Below are positions 6,104 through 14,203 of a stretch of DNA of 16,407 nucleotides, piece after piece (position 1 is the first letter of the stretch; the number at the start of each line of letters is the position of its first letter). The translations under genes were made by a program, and so were the position numbers. The notes under the pieces were generated by a model. It saw only the letters and a list, made by a program, of their open reading frames with translations, did not search any database and was not told the DNA's origin. Location of the stretch: contig DDBE01000111.1 of assembly GCA_002332715.1 (NCBI GenBank), positions 1-16,407 on the forward strand, given 5' to 3'. The stretch comes from Flavobacteriales bacterium UBA2040 (GTDB taxonomy: Bacteria; Bacteroidota; Bacteroidia; Flavobacteriales_D; Crocinitomicaceae).

Positions 6104-9100
6104 CTATACCTTGGTTAAAACTAACTTGGTGTCACCTTCAGATTCAATATCTGTAACGAGCGCATTTTCATTAACAGTATTGAATATGATGCTATTCGCC
6201 AATACTTCGTTGCAAATAAAGTCTCTATTCCCTTTTACTGCTCCTTGAATAATATCGGTGCTTTCCATGACGATAGCAATACGATCTGTCACTTCAAATC
6301 CAGCTTCTTTACGGAAGTTCTGAACGCGATTGATGACTTCTCTTGCCAAACCTTCTTTGCGCAGTTCATCTGAAATGGTAACATCCATAGCAACGGTATA
6401 CGAACCTTCGCTCGCTACCAAAAGACCAGGAATTTCTTGGGCCGATATTTCGAAATCTTCAATCGTCAATTCGATGGATTCACCATTCACATCACCATTC
6501 CATCCACCGTTTTTTTCAATCGCTTGAATTTCAGATTGAACAAATTTGCTCACCAATTCAGCAATGGCCTTCATGTATTTTCCATATTTCGGACCGATGG
6601 TTTTGAAATTAGGTTTGATCCCTTTTACCAGCACATTGCTTCCTTCTTCCAATACCTCCAATTCCTTCACATTTACTTCGGAAAGAATCAAATCTTGAAC
6701 GTGCAATACGTTTTTTACAAACTCAGGATCCAAAGCTGGAACCATTATTTTTTGAAGCGGTTGACGTACCCGAATTCTCTCTTTTTTACGCAAACCAAGC
6801 ACCAATGAAGATACTTTTTGAGCAATCTCCATTTGTTTCTCCAAGTCTGAATCAATCAAGTTTTCGCTCACTTTCGGGAAGTCGGCCAAATGCACGGATT
6901 CTTTCCCTTGACCTTTTACAGATTGCAAATCCATATACAACTGATCCATGAAGAAAGGAGAAATTGGCGAACTCATGATGGATATCGCTTCCAAACAGGT
7001 ATACAAAGTTTGATACGCCGAAAGTTTATCGTTTTGGTCATCGGCACCCTGTTTCCAGAATCGGCGGCGTGACAAACGTACAAACCAATTCGATAAATGA
7101 TCGACGGTAAAATCTTGAATAGCACGTCCCGCTCTTGTTGGCTCGTATGCTTCGAAAGCAGATTCTACTTCTTTTATCAAGGTATTCAATTGCGACAATA
7201 TCCAACGGTCGATTTCTGGTCTTTCGTTAATTGGCAAATCGGGCTGAGAATAATCGAACTCATCGATATTGGCGTACAGCGCGAAGAAGGAATACGTATT
7301 GTAAAGCGTCCCGAAGAATTTTCGTTGCACTTCGGTGATTCCGTCTTTGTCAAATTTCAGATTGTCCCATGGCTGTGCATTCGTAATCATATACCAACGC
7401 GTGGCATCGGGACCGTATTTTGGTAAAATCTCAAATGGATCTTCCGCATTGCCCAAACGTTTCGACATTTTTTGTCCGTTTTTGTCCAAAACCAATCCGT
7501 TTGAAACCACATTTTTATAGGCAACTGAATCGAAAACCATGGTTCCGATCGCATGTAAAGTATAGAACCAACCTCGTGTTTGATCGACTCCTTCGGCGAT
7601 AAAATCAGCTGGATATGCCTTGTTGTTGTCTATCGCTTCTTTGTTTTCGAAAGGATAATGCACTTGCGCATACGGCATCGAACCTGAATCGAACCATACG
7701 TCGATTAAATCCGACTCACGGCGCATTGCTTCACCTTTTGACGAAACCAAAACGATTTCATCTACATAGTTTTTGTGTAAATCTACTTGCGCGTAATTCT
7801 CTTTGGACATATTGCCCACTTCGAAATCGGACAATGGATTTGTCTCCATTATTCCAGCAGAAACTGAAGCATCGCAAGCGGTTTTTAACTCTTCTACTGA
7901 CGAAATACAAACACGTTCAGCGCCATCTTCTGTCGACCAAATCGGGATGGGTATTCCCCAATATCGAGAACGAGAAAGATTCCAATCGTTCAAATTCTCT
8001 AACCATTTTCCGAAACGGCCTGTACCTGTCGATTCTGGTTTCCAATTGATAGTAGTGTTGAGTTCCATCATTCGTTCTTTAGACTCGGTCGCTTTTACGA
8101 ACCATGAATCCAAAGGGTAATACAATATCGGTTTGTCCGTTCTCCAGCAATGAGGATAACTGTGGACATATTTCTCGACTTTAAAAGCGCGATTTCTTGT
8201 TTTCAAATCTATAGAAATCAAAACATCTACTGATTTATCGGGCGCTTGACCGTCGTCGTAGTATTCGTTTTTGACGTACAATCCAGCCAATTCTCCGATT
8301 TCTGGTCTGAATTTACCTTGTAAATCGACAAGAGGAACTAAATTTCCGTTTCCGTCATCGACCAACATTCCTGGAACGCCTGCATCTGCAGCAACCTTGG
8401 CATCGTCCGCTCCGAAAGTTGGCGCTGTGTGCACGATTCCTGTTCCATCATCGATTGTCACGAAATCACCACTGATAACCACAAAAGCTTTCTCAGGATT
8501 TTCAGCTGGTTGTGCGTAAGGAAGCAATTGCTCGTAACGCAAACCGATCAAATCTTTTCCAAGACATTCATCTGCAACGAAGAAAGGAACTTGTTTGTCT
8601 CCTTCGTTGTAATTCGAAAGTTCGTCTTCGTTTTCTACCGCTTGAAATCCTTTTCCAAACTGATACCCAACCAAGTTTTTCGCTAGGATTACGTTTTGCT
8701 TTTGGAAGGTATATGGGTTGAATGTTTTTACTAGAACGTATTCAATTTTTGGTCCGACTGTTAGTGCGGTGTTGGAAGGTAATGTCCATGGAGTCGTAGT
8801 CCAAGCTAAAAGGAAGGTGTCTTCATCCTTTTGGGCGCCTCCAAAGGTGGATAATTCATTCTCCAAAACCTTAAATTGTGCGACACACGATGTATCCGTC
8901 ACATCTCGATAACAACCCGGTTGATTGATTTCATGCGAGGACAAACCCGTTCCCGCTTTTGGTGAATACGGTTGAATTGTGTATCCTTTATAAATTAAAT
9001 TCTTTTTGTACAATTGTCCGAGCAACCACCAAACAGACTCCATATACTTGGGTTCGTAGGTGATGTAGGGATCGCTCATGTCGACCCAATAGCCCATTTT

Positions 9101-9514
9101 TTCAGTCAAATCGTTCCACACATCCGTATATTGCATCACGGTCTCGCGACAAGCTTTGTTGTATTCTTCGACAGAAATTTTTGTTCCGATATCCTCTTTC
9201 GTAATGCCGAGGGCTTTTTCAACACTCAATTCTACAGGCAAACCGTGGGTATCCCAACCCGCTTTTCGTTGTACTTGAAATCCTTTGAGGGTTTTGTAAC
9301 GACAGAAAATGTCTTTAATCGCACGGCCCATAACGTGGTGAATACCCGGCATACCGTTGGCAGAGGGCGGTCCTTCGTAAAAAACAAACGATGGATCTCC
9401 TTCGTGTTCCGAAATCGATTTTTCGAAAATTTGGTTTTGTTTCCAATTCTCTTGAATGGTGGCGGCAACTTTTGGTAAATCTAAACCTTCGTAAACGGGA
9501 TATTTTTTGGACAT
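6104..9514 (-). CDS. ileS: Isoleucyl-tRNA synthetase, type 2, with GIHH signature
   Basis: Charges tRNA-Ile with isoleucine (class I, ATP-dependent) and edits valine; cytosolic. From ATG 9514 the protein has 1136 residues, typical of the long bacterial/eukaryotic-like type 2 enzymes. Seen in order: PPSANGMPGIHHVMGR (50-65), where the class I HxGH signature is replaced by G57-I-H59-H60; GWDTHGLPVE (86-95); the editing domain with TTTPWTLPSNTAL (239-251) and GTGIVHTAPTFGADD (357-371); DVWFDSGS (605-612); QTRGWFYTLHA (645-655); KMSKR (682-686); then the anticodon-binding and C-terminal domains, without a terminal Cys4 zinc finger. An in-frame TTG at 9538 would add eight residues but overlaps the candidate -7 box TATCTTTG, so ATG 9514 is preferred. 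It is divergent from an Rrf2 regulator gene. Confidence 0.97.
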   Translation of the reverse strand: MSKKYPVYEGLDLPKVAATIQENWKQNQIFEKSISEHEGDPSFVFYEGPPSANGMPGIHHVMGRAIKDIFCRYKTLKGFQVQRKAGWDTHGLPVELSVEKALGITKEDIGTKISVEEYNKACRETVMQYTDVWNDLTEKMGYWVDMSDPYITYEPKYMESVWWLLGQLYKKNLIYKGYTIQPYSPKAGTGLSSHEINQPGCYRDVTDTSCVAQFKVLENELSTFGGAQKDEDTFLLAWTTTPWTLPSNTALTVGPKIEYVLVKTFNPYTFQKQNVILAKNLVGYQFGKGFQAVENEDELSNYNEGDKQVPFFVADECLGKDLIGLRYEQLLPYAQPAENPEKAFVVISGDFVTIDDGTGIVHTAPTFGADDAKVAADAGVPGMLVDDGNGNLVPLVDLQGKFRPEIGELAGLYVKNEYYDDGQAPDKSVDVLISIDLKTRNRAFKVEKYVHSYPHCWRTDKPILYYPLDSWFVKATESKERMMELNTTINWKPESTGTGRFGKWLENLNDWNLSRSRYWGIPIPIWSTEDGAERVCISSVEELKTACDASVSAGIMETNPLSDFEVGNMSKENYAQVDLHKNYVDEIVLVSSKGEAMRRESDLIDVWFDSGSMPYAQVHYPFENKEAIDNNKAYPADFIAEGVDQTRGWFYTLHAIGTMVFDSVAYKNVVSNGLVLDKNGQKMSKRLGNAEDPFEILPKYGPDATRWYMITNAQPWDNLKFDKDGITEVQRKFFGTLYNTYSFFALYANIDEFDYSQPDLPINERPEIDRWILSQLNTLIKEVESAFEAYEPTRAGRAIQDFTVDHLSNWFVRLSRRRFWKQGADDQNDKLSAYQTLYTCLEAISIMSSPISPFFMDQLYMDLQSVKGQGKESVHLADFPKVSENLIDSDLEKQMEIAQKVSSLVLGLRKKERIRVRQPLQKIMVPALDPEFVKNVLHVQDLILSEVNVKELEVLEEGSNVLVKGIKPNFKTIGPKYGKYMKAIAELVSKFVQSEIQAIEKNGGWNGDVNGESIELTIEDFEISAQEIPGLLVASEGSYTVAMDVTISDELRKEGLAREVINRVQNFRKEAGFEVTDRIAIVMESTDIIQGAVKGNRDFICNEVLANSIIFNTVNENALVTDIESEGDTKLVLTKV

Positions 9515-9535
9515 TTTTGTGCGATTTTCGAGGGG

Positions 9536-9543
9536 CAAAGATA
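9536..9543 (-). promoter_or_regulatory. Candidate -7 box of ileS
   Basis: TATCTTTG on the minus strand is a full match to TAnnTTTG. It predicts a start near 9529 and a leader of about 15 bases before ATG 9514. An 11-base palindrome AAAAGACTTTT (9547-9557) lies directly upstream, between the -33 and -7 positions. No clear TTG -33 box is seen. Confidence 0.6.
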
Positions 9544-9546
9544 GGG

Positions 9547-9722
9547 AAAAGACTTTTAAATTACGTTGACTATTAACCGTTGACCTGTGACTTTATGACT
9601 TTTGACTCAATCACAATCAAATTATTCTCCACGAACAATCAATGGTCAACGGTCAAAAGTCAAAGTCTTCTTCCATAAAAATATATTCGGATAAAAAAGT
9701 CTTTTATTTGACGAAAGTCTTT
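9547..9722. promoter_or_regulatory. Four AAAGWCTTT-type palindromes between ileS and the rrf2 gene
   Basis: Copies lie at 9547-9557 (AAAAGACTTTT), 9662-9669 (AAAGTCTT, imperfect), 9695-9705 (AAAAGTCTTTT) and 9714-9722 (AAAGTCTTT). The last two are 18 bases apart centre to centre and lie upstream of, and touching, the rrf2 -7 box. The first abuts the ileS -7 box. Their position suits operators, perhaps for the adjacent Rrf2 protein; that is inference. Confidence 0.35.
9565..9667. repeat. Inverted pair of degenerate heptad TTGAC arrays
   Basis: On the left (9565-9606) six GAC/AAC trinucleotides recur at spacings of 7, 7, 7, 8 and 7 bases in units such as GTTGACC and TTTTGAC. On the right (9644-9667) the reverse complement GTC recurs at 7, 7 and 6 bases. 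The two halves can pair in more than one register: 9576-9585 with 9644-9653 (10 bp) or 9596-9606 with 9652-9662 (11 bp). It lies between the divergent ileS and rrf2 promoters. Confidence 0.6.
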
Positions 9723-9729
9723 ATCTTTG
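9722..9729 (+). promoter_or_regulatory. Candidate -7 box of the rrf2 gene
   Basis: TATCTTTG fully matches TAnnTTTG. It predicts a start near 9736 and a leader of about 12 bases before ATG 9748. The nearest TTTG upstream (9707-9710) is only 11 bases away, too close for a normal -33 element, so the promoter may depend on an activator or lack a -33 box. Confidence 0.6.
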
Positions 9730-9747
9730 GCTGAAATTAAAAGTAAA

Positions 9748-10179
9748 ATGTTCTCAAAAACGTGCGAATACGGTATCAAGGCAGTTGTTTTCATAGCGAA
9801 TACTTCGGATACACAAGAGCGCGTTAATTTGAAAAGTATAGCGGAAGCCATCGATTCGCCGGAGGCTTTTACAGCAAAAATATTACAACAATTGGTTCGC
9901 TCAAATCTCGTGGATTCGCAAAAAGGACCGAATGGTGGATTTTTTCTAGAAGCTGAAAAACTCGATTGTTTGGTGCTAGCCGATGTGGTAAACGCTATAG
10001 ACGGTGATTCTATATTCAAAGAATGTGGTTTGGGCTTGAAGAATTGCGATGAACTTCGTCCTTGCCCTATGCACGATGAATTCAAAGAAATTCGTGACAA
10101 TTTAGAATCGATGCTTCAATATGCGAAAATCAGCGAATTGGCATTTGGACTGAATGAAGGTGTTACATTTTTGAAATAA
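9748..10179 (+). CDS. Rrf2-family transcriptional regulator, Fe-S cluster type
   Basis: DNA-binding regulator of the Rrf2 family (IscR, NsrR, RirA, CymR relatives), 143 residues. It has the family start MFSKTCEYGIKAVVFIA, a winged helix-turn-helix (about 25-65, including SPEAFTAKILQQLV and KGPNGGFFL), a dimerisation helix, and the three-cysteine pattern C93-x6-C100-x5-C106 followed by PMHDEF. This is the arrangement that holds a [2Fe-2S] or [4Fe-4S] cluster in sensing members, so an iron, redox or nitric-oxide signal is inferred. A TTG at 9727 would extend the frame by seven codons, but it lies inside the TATCTTTG -7 box, so ATG 9748 is chosen. It is divergent from ileS. Repeated AAAGTCTTT palindromes upstream may be its own operator. 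Targets cannot be told from the window. Confidence 0.93.
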   Translation: MFSKTCEYGIKAVVFIANTSDTQERVNLKSIAEAIDSPEAFTAKILQQLVRSNLVDSQKGPNGGFFLEAEKLDCLVLADVVNAIDGDSIFKECGLGLKNCDELRPCPMHDEFKEIRDNLESMLQYAKISELAFGLNEGVTFLK

Positions 10180-10227
10180 TCTTAAGGGAATTTTGATGTT
10201 GAAGATCTAAGGTGAAAGGCTTTTGAC

Positions 10228-11658
10228 TTAAAACTTCAGTTCCTTCAACCTCTGCTCCAAAGTAATAAAAATCGCCGCCATTCCCCAGATAGGAATACAA
10301 GCCTTATCCGTATCCAGATAATTGTTTAAGAAGCCGTGAATGAAATACGAAGACAAGGCCAATATCATGAAGAAAAGCAGTTGTTTTATCTCATTGTCTT
10401 CCTCGGGCCAATCCAAATAAAGTCGGATACCTTTGTAAAAAACGAAGCCAATCAAAATCAAGAAAAAGATCAATCCCGGCAAGCCAGTTTCGGAAAGTGG
10501 TCCCAAATATTCGCTGTGCGCATTTCCGGCATCGCCAAAATTGGTGGAGATAATAGTGAGGTTTTCTGGAGCTTGAAAACGGGCATATTCAAAAGCGTAG
10601 GTCCCAGGCCCGAAACCAATAACTGGGCGTTCTTTGAACATTTCCCAAGCACACGACCAACGGTTCAATCGTTCCAAATTGGAAGCGTCTGTCGTGACAT
10701 TCGTAGCACTTTGAAGGCGTTCACCAAAATCTTCTGTGGTATGGTCTTGCTTGTTTCTCGCCAATTCCATCTGAAGGTTGTCCCATGAGAAAAACAAGAT
10801 AATTCCAAGAAAGGCAGTGACACCAAACAAGTACGAAAATTTGATTCTGAGTTTAATGACCAAACCAATTCCAAAGGCACCCACCACACTCAACCAAGCT
10901 GCACGCGTATAAGAAAAGTACAGCCCAATCGCTAAAACGGCTATCATTGAAATCAAAACGACTTGGGTGAGCAAGGTGTATTTTTTGCTTTGATACAACC
11001 CGATCGCCAGCAACAAAGTCAGTGCGACAATGGCACCATAAATCGTGTGATCTTTGAAAAATGGCCACATTACCCAATGACTTTCTTTTTCGCCAAAACT
11101 ATAAGTGGCGTGAAGAGTTACAGTGTACATCACTGCGATTACCATTCCAATGATGAACAACCAAAGGAAGGTTTGAATGTTTTTTTTCTTGCCGAAAACA
11201 ATTGGCCCCAAAAGCAAAAGTGGAACGAAAAACCAAAGTTTCGCGATAACGAATTTGATAGAAGCAAGCGGTTCTGATGAGCTAATTGTACTCAACAAAA
11301 GCCAGGTCACATATACTGCTGCGGCAATCAAGATTGGGCTTCGCCACACGTGTTTTGGAATAAATCCTTTTCTCGTTTCTTGCATGATAAGCAACAGCAT
11401 CATTCCAAAAAGCAAAGGTTCTGTAGGGACGAAAAGCCCCAAACTATTCGTGTATTCTTCAATATTTATACTCAGCGGCGTTAGAAATGCCAAGGCTAGA
11501 AAACTGTACTCGGAATAATAGACAGCAAAATAAATGAATAATAATCCGATGGAAAGAAGAGCGAAATACGCTTGGTCGAACCAAATGAAGTACGCCGAAA
11601 ACAGGATATAAAGCAGTCCCGCGAGACCCAATCCAATATTCGAGCGAAGAAAGTGCAT
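10228..11658 (-). CDS. O-antigen ligase/polymerase family membrane protein
   Basis: Polytopic membrane protein of 476 residues with about eleven or twelve hydrophobic segments, in the Wzy_C/WaaL family. Such proteins either polymerise repeat units or attach finished O-antigen or other glycans to a lipid or protein acceptor on the periplasmic side. Diagnostic features are YTRAAWLSVVG (250-260) and the large periplasmic loop (about 291-395) with NRWSCAWEMFKERPVIGFGPGTY (split here: NRW 332-334, GFGPGTY 348-354) and GNAHSEYLGPLSETGLPG (378-395), the family's conserved His381 block. Ligase and polymerase cannot be told apart from sequence alone. Its ATG overlaps the stop of the Wzz gene as TAATG, pointing to translational coupling. 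It is the last gene of the polysaccharide operon. No terminator is evident in the 48 bases before the convergent rrf2 stop. Confidence 0.88.
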   Translation of the reverse strand: MHFLRSNIGLGLAGLLYILFSAYFIWFDQAYFALLSIGLLFIYFAVYYSEYSFLALAFLTPLSINIEEYTNSLGLFVPTEPLLFGMMLLLIMQETRKGFIPKHVWRSPILIAAAVYVTWLLLSTISSSEPLASIKFVIAKLWFFVPLLLLGPIVFGKKKNIQTFLWLFIIGMVIAVMYTVTLHATYSFGEKESHWVMWPFFKDHTIYGAIVALTLLLAIGLYQSKKYTLLTQVVLISMIAVLAIGLYFSYTRAAWLSVVGAFGIGLVIKLRIKFSYLFGVTAFLGIILFFSWDNLQMELARNKQDHTTEDFGERLQSATNVTTDASNLERLNRWSCAWEMFKERPVIGFGPGTYAFEYARFQAPENLTIISTNFGDAGNAHSEYLGPLSETGLPGLIFFLILIGFVFYKGIRLYLDWPEEDNEIKQLLFFMILALSSYFIHGFLNNYLDTDKACIPIWGMAAIFITLEQRLKELKF

Positions 11659-12653
11659 TAGGCGATTTTCTTCAATTCTTTGAAACGCTCACGCAAAAGA
11701 AGCGCGAAAATCATGAAAAAGAAAGCCCCAAAAGTCGACATCAAAATAATAATGGCCTTTTTTGGTCTGTCCTTTTTGTCGGCAATGACGGCAGATTCTA
11801 CAATAAACTTGTGGTTGAAAAGTGTGTTTGCATCCGATTCAGCTTGTTCATAGGAATCTTCGAACTTGGCCAGTTTCACAATCATTTCATCACGCAACAT
11901 TTGAAGTCCGTCGAATTTGGCTCCAAATTTCAGATTGACATCGATTTGATTCTGGAAAAAGCTTCTATCGGCCGGCGAACGTGCGTCATTATATGCTTGG
12001 AAAAGGTTCGCTCTACTTTCGTTTGGAACTACTCCGTTAACTGATAGGGTGTCCATTTCCGTTTGCAAGGTCTTCATCTGTTCTTCCAACATCGCGCGCT
12101 TTCTTTTGTTGATTTCAAAAGCCGGTAGCGTTCGTTCTTGTACCATCTCATTCTTAACCGTATCAATCAGATCGACAATCTTATTGGCAATAGTAGCTGC
12201 TAATTCTGGATTTTTGTCCAAAACATCAATCTCTATCGATCCATATCGTGTGCGGTTGAATTGAATATGATTGTTATAGGCTTTGTTCAATTTGAAATTC
12301 TTGTTTTCATCGTTCAAATCAACGTCATAATTCTTAAACAAATCAAAACGCTCGATCAAGATATTCCGAATTTTAGACGATTTAAGAATTTGCACCAATT
12401 GTTCTGCTTGTTCTTCTTCACCAAAATCCATCGACGACGCTTTTGCATTTCTTTGTTCAGAGAAGGAAACCGTACTCGTAGCGGCGGGAAAAACGACTGC
12501 TTGCGATTTGTAAAGTGGCGTTAAAAAGAAAGAAACGACCAAAGAAATCATTGCCGTGGCCGCAGTGACCATCAAAATGATTCGACGGTTTTTCCAGATA
12601 AAGACCAATAAATTCTGTCTTTCTTCTTCTAAATGTATTTCGTTTTGTTCCAT
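11658..12653 (-). CDS. Wzz-type polysaccharide chain-length/co-polymerase protein
   Basis: Inner-membrane polysaccharide co-polymerase that sets glycan chain length with a Wzy polymerase. The 331-residue protein has the family layout: short cytosolic N-terminus, first membrane helix (about 23-46, ending with the Pro-containing SFFLTPLYKSQAVVFP), a long periplasmic part (47-298) that is helical and coiled-coil-like between about 165 and 285, and a second membrane helix (300-320) with a basic tail RERFKELKK. No kinase domain is fused, so this is the Wzz-only form rather than Wzc. It starts at ATG 12653, with a weak -7 box (TATCTTCG, 12692-12699) upstream. Its stop overlaps the start of the ligase/polymerase gene by one base, which fits the known Wzz-Wzy partnership. 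Confidence 0.87.
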   Translation of the reverse strand: MEQNEIHLEEERQNLLVFIWKNRRIILMVTAATAMISLVVSFFLTPLYKSQAVVFPAATSTVSFSEQRNAKASSMDFGEEEQAEQLVQILKSSKIRNILIERFDLFKNYDVDLNDENKNFKLNKAYNNHIQFNRTRYGSIEIDVLDKNPELAATIANKIVDLIDTVKNEMVQERTLPAFEINKRKRAMLEEQMKTLQTEMDTLSVNGVVPNESRANLFQAYNDARSPADRSFFQNQIDVNLKFGAKFDGLQMLRDEMIVKLAKFEDSYEQAESDANTLFNHKFIVESAVIADKKDRPKKAIIILMSTFGAFFFMIFALLLRERFKELKKIA

Positions 12654-12691
12654 TGTAGTTAATTCGTTCTAAACTGCGCAGTATTCAGGCG

Positions 12692-12724
12692 CGAAGATAG
12701 CGTTATAATTTTAAAGCTTTTCAA
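12692..12724 (-). promoter_or_regulatory. Weak candidate internal promoter for the Wzz-ligase pair
   Basis: TATCTTCG (12699-12692) matches TAnnTTTG at all but one position. A TTG lies 22 bases upstream (12724-12722), inside the last codons of the flippase gene. The predicted start near 12685 gives a leader of about 32 bases. Confidence 0.3.
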
Positions 12725-14174
12725 GCTCATCCTGATTATTTTCAGGTGCCAAGCCCTTCTGCGACACGAGTAAAATCATTTCTTTGACGTTCCAAAAACG
12801 CAAGACAACCAATATTATTATTCCGAGGGCCATTTCCGTTAGAATTGGATAGCCCAAATACGGATGCAGGCAACTCAAACCGAACCAAAAAATCATAAGA
12901 ATTAGGATCAATTCAAATCCGTAATTCTGAAACGTTTTTGCCCCAAAAGAGCGAACAACATAGAATCCTTGAACGCCTGCGATGAAAGTTTGCGTAATGA
13001 AAGTTGCCCACGCAGCACCTTCGGCTCCATACGTGGCAATCCAATAAAAATTCAAACTGATGTTGATGACGATGCCGGCAGCTGCAGTTTTATTGAGGAA
13101 CTTCAATTCATCGGCAGCAGTCAAATACGTTCCAAATATTAATGAAACGCCCATGGCAACGAAGCTCAACATCAACCATTGAAATGAAGGAATCGACGCA
13201 TGAATATCGTTTTCGTAAATCCACGACAAAATGGTTTCGGCATTGAAATAACAGAGAAAGGAAAGTAGAATTGCGCCTCCAATCAACAATTTAGAAGACA
13301 GGAACAAGAGTTTTAAATTCTCTGCTTTGTCTTTCATTTGAAAGGTGAAAAGTGGCAACAACAATCCGGTGAAGAGCATTCCAAACATAAAGAAGGCATC
13401 CAAAAGTCGGAAGCCTTGGGCATACACTCCAGCTTCATAAGCACCATCGGAATGCAAACGTTCGACCATGATGGAATCCAAACGTGTGTACAACATCATA
13501 AAGAGTATGAAAATGGCGTAGGGCACACTTTTGCGAACGACTGTCAAGGCAAATGGAACGTCCAATTTGATTTTCGGTATGCCAATTTTTCTGGATAGCG
13601 TCCAAAATGCGGCAACCAGCACCAAGGAATAACAAACCGTTTGAATCCAGATGAACCATTCTATTTTGAAAGCATCGGTATACCAAAAGAGTGAACCACA
13701 AATCAAAATGAGTAACAAACGATCGAGGACAGAGAACATGGCATCCAATTTGAAGTACAACATGCCTGCAAAGTGGCTTCTTGCATAAGCGATCAGGACG
13801 ACAAAAAACTGATTCAAAATGAGGAATCCGAGTAAACCAAAATCGGCTTTATCGTACCCCATTACGAGTGCAATGAAGATAGTTATAACAACGTAAACGA
13901 GAAACAATAGAATTCGGAATCCCATCATTTTACTAATATAACGCGAAACTATTTTTGGAAACTGCGTGACATTTTTCGTTGTAAAATTGTTAATGCCGAG
14001 ATCGAGAATGATATTGAAAAGAAAGGAGAGATTGAGCAAGGTGAAATACAACCCGTATTCTTCGGCTCCCACTCGATTTTGAACACCAGAATCTATTCCA
14101 AAAATCGCAATTGGCTTAATCAAAAGATTCAAAACCAATAACAAAAGAAGATTTGAAAAGAATTTTTTCTGCAT
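12711..14174 (-). CDS. Wzx-type oligosaccharide flippase
   Basis: Membrane protein of 487 residues with twelve to fourteen hydrophobic helices, of the polysaccharide exporter/MATE-like (MOP) superfamily, which moves lipid-linked oligosaccharide units across the inner membrane. The N-terminus (MQKKFFSNLLLLLVLNLLIKP) and the region RVGAEEYGLYFTLLNLSFLF (35-54) are typical of this family's first two helices, as are the amphipathic polar spots in helices such as DLGINNFTTKNV (58-69). There is no single catalytic motif, so family and neighbours carry the assignment. It lies 29 bases after the FkbM methyltransferase gene and 57 bases before the Wzz gene, all on one strand, which supports a Wzx/Wzy-dependent route. 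The substrate is unknown. No lesion is visible. Confidence 0.87.
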   Translation of the reverse strand: MQKKFFSNLLLLLVLNLLIKPIAIFGIDSGVQNRVGAEEYGLYFTLLNLSFLFNIILDLGINNFTTKNVTQFPKIVSRYISKMMGFRILLFLVYVVITIFIALVMGYDKADFGLLGFLILNQFFVVLIAYARSHFAGMLYFKLDAMFSVLDRLLLILICGSLFWYTDAFKIEWFIWIQTVCYSLVLVAAFWTLSRKIGIPKIKLDVPFALTVVRKSVPYAIFILFMMLYTRLDSIMVERLHSDGAYEAGVYAQGFRLLDAFFMFGMLFTGLLLPLFTFQMKDKAENLKLLFLSSKLLIGGAILLSFLCYFNAETILSWIYENDIHASIPSFQWLMLSFVAMGVSLIFGTYLTAADELKFLNKTAAAGIVINISLNFYWIATYGAEGAAWATFITQTFIAGVQGFYVVRSFGAKTFQNYGFELILILMIFWFGLSCLHPYLGYPILTEMALGIIILVVLRFWNVKEMILLVSQKGLAPENNQDELEKL

Positions 14175-14203
14175 CCTATTAGAATAAACGTCGAATATTC
14201 ATT

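Noticed and set aside
9014..9478. 154-codon plus-strand frame inside ileS
   Set aside because: Complement of the conserved IleRS N-terminal region; no independent coding signal. The same holds for the other plus-strand frames in 6330-9478.
9515..9538. Eight-residue N-terminal extension of IleRS from TTG 9538
   Set aside because: The TTG overlaps the TATCTTTG promoter box, and the family starts at MSKKYPVYEG (ATG 9514).
9727..9747. Seven-residue extension of the Rrf2 protein from TTG 9727
   Set aside because: The TTG is part of the -7 box; the family start MFSKTCEYGI coincides with ATG 9748.
9660..10100. 146-codon frame on the minus strand opposite the rrf2 gene
   Set aside because: Antisense shadow of a well-recognised gene; no family features and it runs through the rrf2 promoter region.
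10180..10227. Possible terminator between the convergent rrf2 and ligase genes
   Set aside because: Only a distant 7-base inverted match (GTTGAAG/CTTCAAC) reaching into the ligase gene was seen, without a T tract; too weak to call.
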